DNA from: Arenivirga flava
Lineage (GTDB): Bacteria > Actinomycetota > Actinomycetes > Actinomycetales > Microbacteriaceae
NCBI RefSeq assembly: GCF_030161575.1
Contig: NZ_BSUL01000001.1
Location: forward strand, 558,001-622,000
Reading direction: 5' to 3'
Length of the DNA: 64,000 bases
Shown: piece after piece, positions 58,242 to 64,000 of the stretch
Layout: every line of letters begins with the position of its first letter
Numbering within the stretch: position 1 is the stretch's first letter
Notes under the pieces: model-generated
Told to the model about the DNA's origin: nothing
Databases searched by the model: none
Seen by the model: the letters and a program-made list of their open reading frames with translations, nothing else
Program-made: the position numbers and the translations under genes

Positions 58242-59986
58242 GTGAGGTCACCGCGCTCCCTGCTCCTGCTGCCCGTGGCGGCGCTCGCCCTGGCCGTGCT
58301 GCCCGCCGCGCCCGCCGCCGCCGACACCGACGACTTCGAGATCCCCGCTTTCGACGCGAGCTACCGGCTGAGCCTCGACGACGAGGGCCGCTCCGTGCTC
58401 GACGTCACCGAGACGATCACGGCGGTGTTCCCCGAGACCGATCAGAACCGTGGCCTGCGTCGCGTGCTCGTCGACGACTACCAGGGGCACAGCACCCGGC
58501 TCGAGGTGCGCTCGGTGACGGACGCGTCGGGTGAGGCGCGGGCCTACGAGCAGGACGGTGAGACCCTCGAGATCGCCGACGACGCGTACGTGCACGGCGA
58601 GCAGGTGTACGTGATCCAGTACCGGCAGCACGACGTGGTGCGCGTCGACGATGGCGCCGTCGAGTTCTACTGGGACGTCAACGGCACCGATTGGCCGCAG
58701 GCGATGGGCGAGGTGCAGGCCACGGTGCGCTTCGACGACGGGCTCGCCGAGCAGCTCACCGGCGACGTGACGGCGGTGCAGGGCGCCGAGGGCGAGTCCC
58801 GCCCGGCCGACATCGTGCCGGGCGCCGACGGCGGCTTCGCGTTCCGGGCGTCCGATGTGGCGCCCGAGCAGACCCTCACCTTCGCGATCGGGCTCGAGGA
58901 GGGCTCGGTGCAGCCCTTCGACGGCAGTTTCGGCGCCTCGCCCTGGCCCACGGTCTCCGCCGTCGGCGCGGGCCTCGCGCTGCTCGTCCTCCTCGGCGCG
59001 GCCGTCGCGCGGCGCACCCGGCTGCGCGACGCGCCCGGGCGGCCCACGATCGTGGCCGAGTACCTGCCGCCGAAGGGCGTCTCCATCCCGACCGCCGCGC
59101 ACCTGCTGCACCGCGGCGCCAAGAGCACGGCCGCGCAGATCGTCGACCTCGCGGTGACCGGCCACATCCGCATCGTGCAGCTCGAGGGCACCCGCAAGCC
59201 GCAGTACCGGCTCGAGTACGTGCACGACCGCGACATCGACGAGCACGAGCGCGAGTTCCTGCACGCGCTCTTCGGCGGCACGCTGACCCCCGGCGAGCAC
59301 CGCGATCTCGCCACCCCCGACACCAAGGCGGGCGAAGCGCTCGAGCGGCTCACCGGCACGGTGACCCGCCAGCTGCAGGAGCGCGGCTACCGGGTGAGCG
59401 GCCTCGGCGGACTGCAGGGCACCATCGCGCTCGCCGCGATCCTCGCCGGTCTGGTGGCGATCGTCGGCGGCCTCGTGGCCCTCACGCAGTCGATCGGATG
59501 GCCGTGGTCGCTGATCACGCTCGTCACCGGCCTGGTCGCCGGGGTGGTCGCCCTCGTGCTCGTGGCGCACACGCCCCTCACCGCACTCGGTGCCGAGGTG
59601 GAGGACCATCTCGCGGGCCTGAAGGAGTACCTGCAGCTCGCCGAGGCCGACCGGCTGCGCATGCTGCAGTCCGTCGAGGGCGCGGAGCGCATCGACGCCG
59701 GCGACGGCACCGCCGTCGTGCGGCTCTACGAGCGCCTGCTGCCGTACGCGGTGCTCTTCGGCATCGAACGCGAGTGGGGCGAGGTGCTCGGCCGCGCCTA
59801 CGAGGGCTCGGCGCGCAGCCGGACTGGTACGTGGGCTCGGTGCCGTTCAACCCCGCCGTGCTCGGCGCCGGGATCGGGTCGTTCTCGACGTCGGCGGTCA
59901 GCAGCTACAGCGCCTCGTCGCCCGGCTCGACCGGCGGGGCGGTCGCCGGCGGCGGCGGTGGAGGCGGAGGCGGCGGCGGGATCTGA
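58242..59986 (+). CDS. DUF2207 family secreted/membrane protein (one-base frameshift near the C-terminus)
   Basis: The signal peptide MRSPRSLLLLPVAALALAVLPAAPAAAD is followed by the extracellular domain (ASYRLSLDDEGRSVLDVTETITAVFPETDQNRGLRR). There is then one transmembrane helix (about 245-265), a cytoplasmic winged-helix-like part (FLHALFGGTLTPGEH), two more helices (about 393-435) and a final domain. The frame is lost after GRAYEG. The end of the protein (AQPDWYVGSVPFNPAVLGAG and a tail of eleven glycines) is in the -1 frame. One extra G between 59804 and 59812 restores it, about 581 residues in all. DUF2207 function is unknown. Confidence 0.82.
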
Positions 59987-60041
59987 GCCGGGGCGCTTGC
60001 TCGTCCCCGTGCCTCCCGGTGCCGTCCCGGTGCCTCCCAGC

Positions 60042-60116
60042 GCCTCGCGGCGGCCAGTGCGCGGGCCTTCCCTCGTCCACGTGCCTCGCGGCGGCCAGTG
60101 CGCGGGCATTCCCTCG
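60042..60116. repeat. 34-nt direct repeat, two copies
   Basis: 60042-60075 and 60083-60116 are identical except for one base, with a 41-nt period. The core is GCGGCGGCCAGTGCGCGGGC. Confidence 0.85.
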
Positions 60117-60123
60117 CGACGGC

Positions 60124-60177
60124 GTATCCGGACGACAGTGCAGTACATCGATCTGTACTGCGCGGTCGCTCGGATAC
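60124..60177. repeat. 54-nt nested palindrome
   Basis: The outer arms are GTATCCG (60124-60130) and CGGATAC (60171-60177); the inner arms are GCAGTACA (60140-60147) and TGTACTGC (60154-60161) around TCGATC. The 9-nt segments between arms also pair in part (CGAC with GTCG). The whole is symmetric about one centre and could act as a terminator or protein-binding site. Confidence 0.8.
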
Positions 60178-60184
60178 TGCAACC

Positions 60185-60275
60185 CCACGCGGCTCGGGCG
60201 GGCGTCGGGCGTCGGGCGGCGCGCTTGCGCCTCGCGCCTCGCGCCGTGCGCCACGCGGCTCGGGCGGGCGTCGGG
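60185..60275. repeat. 25-nt direct repeat, two copies
   Basis: 60185-60209 and 60251-60275 are identical (core CCACGCGGCTCGGGCGGGCG), with a 66-nt period. Confidence 0.85.
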
Positions 60276-60343
60276 GCGGCGCGCCTCGCGCCGCGAGCCT
60301 CGCGCCGTGCGTCGGGCGGCGCGTCGAGTCCGGGAGCCCGCGC

Positions 60344-61396
60344 TCAGGCCGCCGCGAGGCGGGCCCGGGTGCGGCGGATGCGCACCGCGCGGCGTCGCAG
60401 CACCAGCGCGGCGACGAGCGCGAGCACCAGGGCGAGTGCGACGAGCCACGCGGGCGATACCGCGAGCACCCCGATAGGGAGACTCGTCGCGGTCGCGTCC
60501 GTCCAGGCGTCCTCGCCGACGGCCACCGGGCTCGCCCGCACGTCGCCGAGCAGCCAGGCCAGCGGCCACGCGGGCACGCTCGCGGTGACCACGGTGCGGT
60601 CGCCGGGCAGCAGCTCGACCGCATCCGTCGCTCCGCTGCGCTCCATCAGCAGCCCGAACGGGCCGCCGAGCGTCGTGGCGATGCCGGGGGAGACCCGCAC
60701 GTTGCCCGTGTTCTCGACGGCGACGCGCACCTCGGCCGTGCCGGGCTCGAAGGGGTTCCAGGACCAGTCGTAGCCGGTGCCGAGCACCTCGGCCTCGAGT
60801 GACGGGGCGAGATCCCCGGCGACCTGCAGGTGCAGGCGCACGCCCATGCGGTGCTGCACCTGCACGCCCTCCGTCCCGGCTCCGGCCAGGCCGACGACGA
60901 TCCCGGCCGGGTGGTCGCCGGGGGTGGCGTTCACGGGCACCGCGATCTCGACCGGCAGCACGACGGTGGCTCCGGGCTCCACGGCGACGGCGCCGCGCTC
61001 GTCGAGGCCGCCGACCGTGAGCCAGGCCCCGCCGTGCTCGGGCTCGCCCTGGCGGATGTCGAAGGCGCCGTTCGCACCGACCATGCCGTCGCCCGCCGCG
61101 ACGAGGTACTCGACAGCCTCGGCGCCGTGGTTGCTCACCGCGATGCGGTCGCTCGCGGTCGCGCCGGCATCGAGTTCGTGCCGCAGCGAGATGCGTCCGT
61201 CGGGGCCCGTCTCGTCGGCGGGCGCGACGCTCCAGCTCGCGGCGCTCGTCGTGCCTGCGGTCGTCGCGGCGGGTGGGGTGCTCGTCGTGCTCGCTGTCGT
61301 CGTCGTCGCAGCGGATGCGGACGCCGGCGCGAGCGCGATCGGTGCGATCGCGATCGCCGCCGCTGCGGCGAGGGCGCCGAGGTGTCGGATGATCAT
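60344..61396 (-). CDS. DUF916 / WxL-interacting-type secreted protein with C-terminal anchor
   Basis: This 350-residue protein starts at ATG 61396 with a signal peptide (MIIRHLGALAAAAAIAIAPIAL...ASA). A threonine/serine/alanine-rich stretch (about 32-60) follows. The DUF916 part contains LRHELDAGATASDRIAVSNHGAEAVEYLVAAGDGMVG and TPGDHPAGIVVGLAG; a second Ig-like domain follows. A transmembrane helix near residues 315-335 and a basic tail anchor it. WxL-interacting proteins bind WxL-domain surface proteins and peptidoglycan. The phosphatase upstream has a WxL-like tail, so the two probably work together. Confidence 0.82.
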   Translation of the reverse strand: MIIRHLGALAAAAAIAIAPIALAPASASAATTTTASTTSTPPAATTAGTTSAASWSVAPADETGPDGRISLRHELDAGATASDRIAVSNHGAEAVEYLVAAGDGMVGANGAFDIRQGEPEHGGAWLTVGGLDERGAVAVEPGATVVLPVEIAVPVNATPGDHPAGIVVGLAGAGTEGVQVQHRMGVRLHLQVAGDLAPSLEAEVLGTGYDWSWNPFEPGTAEVRVAVENTGNVRVSPGIATTLGGPFGLLMERSGATDAVELLPGDRTVVTASVPAWPLAWLLGDVRASPVAVGEDAWTDATATSLPIGVLAVSPAWLVALALVLALVAALVLRRRAVRIRRTRARLAAA

Positions 61397-61451
61397 GGTG
61401 CGGATTCCGTTCGTGGTGCGCTGTGCGGTGGTCGCGCATCTGCTCGTCCTC

Positions 61452-61513
61452 GTCGAGTCGCGGACCTCCGTCGCCTCCGAGCGGGACGAGGCGACGGAAG
61501 TCCGCAACTCGAC
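61452..61513. repeat. 26-bp inverted repeat in the DUF916 gene leader
   Basis: 61452-61477 pairs with 61488-61513 with only two C/T mismatches, which become G-U pairs in one RNA strand, around a 10-nt loop. It lies 56 nt upstream of ATG 61396. It could be a terminator, an attenuator or a palindromic repeat element. Confidence 0.8.
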
Positions 61514-61675
61514 GCGCTGGGAGCGGTGCGGGGGCGGGGAGGAGAAGGGCCGTGATGCGAGGCGGGCCGGGGTGCCGGGAGCAGAGGCGGTGGCGTGGGG
61601 TGCGAGGCAGCCGGGGTGCGAGGCGGGCCGGGGCATCGAGCAGCTCGAGGTGCCGGGCCCGGCGCGGCCGGCGGT

Positions 61676-61703
61676 GCGGGGCGGCCCGGGCGGGCCGCCC
61701 CGC
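61676..61703 (-). terminator. Alkaline phosphatase gene terminator
   Basis: A perfect 12-bp GC stem (61676-61687 with 61692-61703) with a 4-nt loop, 8 nt after the phosphatase stop. Confidence 0.8.
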
Positions 61704-61711
61704 GGAGGGCG

Positions 61712-63583
61712 TCAGTCCTGCGCGAACAGGGTGACGGTGATGGTGCTGCCGTAGTTGCCGGACTTCGCATCGGCGGGCACGCCGAGCTCCAGGTCGGCGT
61801 CGACGGCGGTGCTGCCGAGGCGGGTCTCGCGGTCCGCGCTGGCGAGCACCGCGGCCTCGCCGAGCCCCTGGCCGCCGTCGAGGGCGCCCTCGACGGCGGC
61901 GCCGGCCGCTGCGGAGCCGTCGAGCACGCGCGGCGTCCAGCCGAGGTGGTCGCTCGTGATGGCCCGGTTGCCGGCGCGGAAGTCGGCGGCCTGACCGGAG
62001 ACCGTCCATCCGCGGCCGAGCGCGTCGACCTCGCTGCGGGTGTCGGTCACGTTCACGGTCGGCAGGGTCGCGCGCAGGCGTCCCTGCGCATCCTCGAAGG
62101 CGACCGCGCCGCCGAAGTCGGCGACGTCCAGCGCCAGCGTTCCCGCGGGCGCGGCCGACTCGACCTGCGCGGTCACGCCGATGCCCCCATCCGCTCCATC
62201 GGTGGCGGCGTGCCCGATGAGGTCGAAGAAGACCTCGCCGATGTCGGTGTTGTCGAGGTAGGCGCCGCGCACGAGGTCCCAGTTGGTGGCGCGGGCCGCG
62301 ATGGCCTCGCTGCCGGCGCCCTTGGCGTAGACCGGCACGAGCGCGTTCGTGTGGTTGCCGGAGTGCCAGGAGGCGTCCGGCATCTCGCCGGGCTCGCCGG
62401 TGATGGGCGTCCAGGTCTCGCCCGCGCCGCCGCCGGCGAGGTAGCCGGTCTCGTGGTCGGCGGTGACGACGACGAGCGTCTCCTCCCAGCTGCTCTCGGT
62501 CTCGACCCACTCGGTGACCGCCTCGATGGCGCCGTTGAAGTCCTGCTGCTCCTCGATCGTGCGGCCGGTCTGGTTGGCATGGCCGGTCCAGTCGATGGCG
62601 CCGCCCTCGATCATGGTGAAGAAGCCCTCCTCGTTCTGGTCGAGCACGTTCAGCGCGCCCGTCGCGAGGGTCGCGAGGGCGGGCACGTCGTTGAACGGCA
62701 CCTCGCCGGGCAGGTGCTCCTCGTCGCCGCCCGCGCGGTTCTGCTGCAGCGTCGTGGCGACCTGGGCGATGCCGAAGACCCGCTCGGGCACGTCCTCGCC
62801 CGAGGCGAGCTGCTCGAACTGGCGGTTCTGCTCGATGAACGACCAGTCGCTCGCGCCGGACTGCAGCGCCTCGAACTCGGGCTGACCGATGTACTGGTAG
62901 TTCGGCGTGCGCGAGGTGTTGTCGTCGGTGAAGTTCGGGTGGCCGGCGCCGATGACGACCTCGAGGTCGCTCTCGAACATCTCCTTGGCGATGCCGGTGA
63001 GGTTGTTGCGGTCGCTGTTGTGCGCCACGAAGGCGGAGGGCGTCGCGTGGCTGAAGGGCACGCTCGAGACGACGCCGGTCGACTTGCCGACCGCCTCCGC
63101 CTGCTCGGTCAGGTTGAGCAGCCCCTGCTGCTGGGCGTCGACGCCGATCATGCCGTTGTTCGTCTTCACACCCGTGCCGAGCGCGGTGCCGGCGGCGGCC
63201 GAATCGGTGGCGCCCTGCTTGACCTGGTCGAAGTCGCTCCAGGCGTCCTCGGTGACGTACTCGGCGACGCCGTTCGCGGCGTAGTGGCTCTGGCCGACGC
63301 GCACCGGCCAGTCCTCGAAGCCCTGGGTGGCGACGCTGTCGTGGTGCACGACCTCGCCGGTGGCCGGATCGACGGAGACCTGGTTCTGCGAGGTGCCGGC
63401 CTCGAAGACGTTCGCGAGGTCGACGTGGTTGTACCCCATGCCGTCGCCGATGAGCAGGATGAGGTTCTTGGGCGTCTTCGGCGCCTCGTCGGCCTGCGCC
63501 GCGGTCGGCAGGGCGATGACCGCGGCGCCCGCGATCAGGCAGGTCGCGCCGGCGGTGGCGGCGCGCTGGAAGGAACGGTGCAT
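61712..63583 (-). CDS. Secreted alkaline phosphatase with a WxL-like C-terminal domain
   Basis: The 623-residue product releases phosphate from organic esters outside the cell. The signal peptide (MHRSFQRAATAGATCLIAGAAVIALPTAAQA) precedes the catalytic domain: NLILLIGDGMGYNHV, VKQGATDSAAAGTALGTGVKT (nucleophile serine in DSAAAGTA), GGAIDWTGHAN and VVVTADHETGYLAGG. The last about 160 residues form a separate domain (RGWTVSGQAADF...HLGWTPRVLDGS...YGSTITVTLFAQD) resembling WxL-type wall-binding domains. The downstream gene encodes a DUF916 partner. ATG 63583 is chosen; ATG 63601 is an alternative. Confidence 0.88.
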   Translation of the reverse strand: MHRSFQRAATAGATCLIAGAAVIALPTAAQADEAPKTPKNLILLIGDGMGYNHVDLANVFEAGTSQNQVSVDPATGEVVHHDSVATQGFEDWPVRVGQSHYAANGVAEYVTEDAWSDFDQVKQGATDSAAAGTALGTGVKTNNGMIGVDAQQQGLLNLTEQAEAVGKSTGVVSSVPFSHATPSAFVAHNSDRNNLTGIAKEMFESDLEVVIGAGHPNFTDDNTSRTPNYQYIGQPEFEALQSGASDWSFIEQNRQFEQLASGEDVPERVFGIAQVATTLQQNRAGGDEEHLPGEVPFNDVPALATLATGALNVLDQNEEGFFTMIEGGAIDWTGHANQTGRTIEEQQDFNGAIEAVTEWVETESSWEETLVVVTADHETGYLAGGGAGETWTPITGEPGEMPDASWHSGNHTNALVPVYAKGAGSEAIAARATNWDLVRGAYLDNTDIGEVFFDLIGHAATDGADGGIGVTAQVESAAPAGTLALDVADFGGAVAFEDAQGRLRATLPTVNVTDTRSEVDALGRGWTVSGQAADFRAGNRAITSDHLGWTPRVLDGSAAAGAAVEGALDGGQGLGEAAVLASADRETRLGSTAVDADLELGVPADAKSGNYGSTITVTLFAQD

Positions 63584-63741
63584 GGGGCTCTCTCGTCTCA
63601 TCGGCGCACCGCCGCACGCGCCCCCGGATGGGCGCGACCCGAACGGGGGTGGCCGCGTCCACGGTCCCGATCCCGCGCGACGCGAGCGCGACCATCCGCG
63701 GGCCATTCGACGACGAGCGGATGAACGGCTGGTGTCGGCCC

Positions 63742-63754
63742 TAGCGTGGAGACC
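63742..63754 (+). promoter_or_regulatory. Leaderless promoter of the 62-residue protein gene
   Basis: TAGCGT (63742-63747) lies 7 nt before ATG 63755. Confidence 0.5.
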
Positions 63755-63943
63755 ATGACCTCATCGATCCCGTACCTCGCCACCGTCGGCTACATCCTCG
63801 TCCCCGTGCTGGTCGCGGTGCTCGCGTACCTCGCCATCCGCTTCGGTGTGCAGCACGGCGTGCGCTCGGCGCTCGCCGATGCCGATCGGCGCCGCCTGCG
63901 CGAACGGCTCGAACGGGAGGGAGACGGTTCCGTCGGCGGATGA
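63755..63943 (+). CDS. Small single-pass membrane protein
   Basis: This 62-residue protein has one transmembrane helix (about residues 8-29, VGYILVPVLVAVLAYLAI) and a basic, helical cytoplasmic tail (DADRRRLRERLERE). I do not recognise the family. The leaderless -10 favours ATG 63755 over an in-frame GTG at 63746. Its stop overlaps the next start (ATGA), which supports a real gene. Confidence 0.65.
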   Translation: MTSSIPYLATVGYILVPVLVAVLAYLAIRFGVQHGVRSALADADRRRLRERLEREGDGSVGG

Positions 63944-64000
63944 CGTCGTCCGCCGGTGCTCGGGAGGTCGTGGACACCGTCTCCGACGCGGCCGCGTCCG
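63940..64000 (+). CDS. Start of a downstream gene (truncated by the window end)
   Basis: Only 20 codons are visible (MTSSAGAREVVDTVSDAAAS). The ATG overlaps the stop of the preceding small membrane protein as ATGA, so translational coupling is likely. No function can be assigned. Confidence 0.45.
   Translation, partial: MTSSAGAREVVDTVSDAAAS

Larger units (their letters stand above)
59987..60343. other. Gene-free, repeat-rich interval between convergent genes
   Basis: 357 nt with no credible gene. It contains two copies of a 34-nt direct repeat, two of a 25-nt repeat, and a 54-nt nested palindrome. Low-complexity GCG/CTCG runs fill the rest. Long frames that cross it are readthrough of neighbouring genes in wrong frames. 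Confidence 0.75.
61397..61711. other. Interval between phosphatase and DUF916 genes
   Basis: 315 nt with no gene. It contains the phosphatase terminator (61676-61703), a purine-rich stretch, and a 26-bp inverted repeat (61452-61513) in the leader of the DUF916 gene. Confidence 0.7.

Noticed and set aside
60124..60177. Phage attachment site or origin of replication
   Set aside because: The palindrome has no tRNA, integrase, DnaA boxes or dnaA/dnaN genes around it, so neither reading is supported.
59898..63695. 1265-codon minus-strand frame covering phosphatase, DUF916 gene and repeat gap
   Set aside because: Arginine-rich shadow frame. The real genes in other frames have signal peptides and conserved motifs.

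Overview
The window is about 64 kb of very GC-rich actinobacterial chromosome. The dcw cluster ends in divIVA, the oxidase is of the actinobacterial ctaC/D/F/E plus qcrCAB type, and there is an ImuA'-ImuB-DnaE2 mutasome. Together with many GCGGATGC words this points to the family Microbacteriaceae; I would not name a genus. I saw no rRNA, tRNA, CRISPR array, phage, insertion sequence or biosynthetic island. This is mostly housekeeping chromosome.

Layout. 1-10.5 kb: cell-wall and division cluster (murD end, ftsW, murG, murC, ftsQ, ftsZ, yggS, sepF, a YggT protein, divIVA, lspA, a pseudouridine synthase), with ATGA/GTGA couplings through the mur genes. 10.5-19.6 kb: dnaE1, hisD, nrdR, pyrD, a DUF3043 membrane protein, an M20 dipeptidase and erpA. 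19.6-28.1 kb: aerobic respiratory chain, with ctaC-ctaD-ctaF forward and ctaE-qcrC-qcrA-qcrB backward; both transcription units carry the same palindromic box at the same distance from the -10. 28.2-37.5 kb: trpD, then dnaE2, grpB-like, corA, imuB and imuA', with LexA boxes at imuA' and dnaE2. 37.5-49.1 kb: accessory genes (acyl-CoA synthetase, CPBP protease with a divergent TetR regulator, a RecB-like nuclease-helicase, NUDIX/NYN, glycosyltransferase, acyltransferase). 49.1-58.1 kb: small proteins, a baeRF protein, MalY/PatB C-S lyase, gabD with a LysR effector-domain-only protein, a J-domain protein and oligopeptidase B. 58.2-64 kb: a DUF2207 protein, a repeat-rich gap, a WxL-interacting-type protein, a secreted alkaline phosphatase with a WxL-like tail, and two small or partial genes.

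Three things cut across the genes. (1) Six genes (dnaE1, M20 peptidase, qcrC, NUDIX, glycosyltransferase, DUF2207) are each broken by the loss of one G or C, four of them at runs of five G or C. Runs of six or more G/C are almost absent, so this looks like homopolymer under-calling rather than gene decay. (2) About 23 transcription units start leaderless, with TANNNT followed by 6-9 nt and then the start codon. This rule settles several start sites. (3) Paired operators (LexA boxes, the TAAGG box of the oxidase genes, a TetR operator) are directly readable and link genes into regulons.
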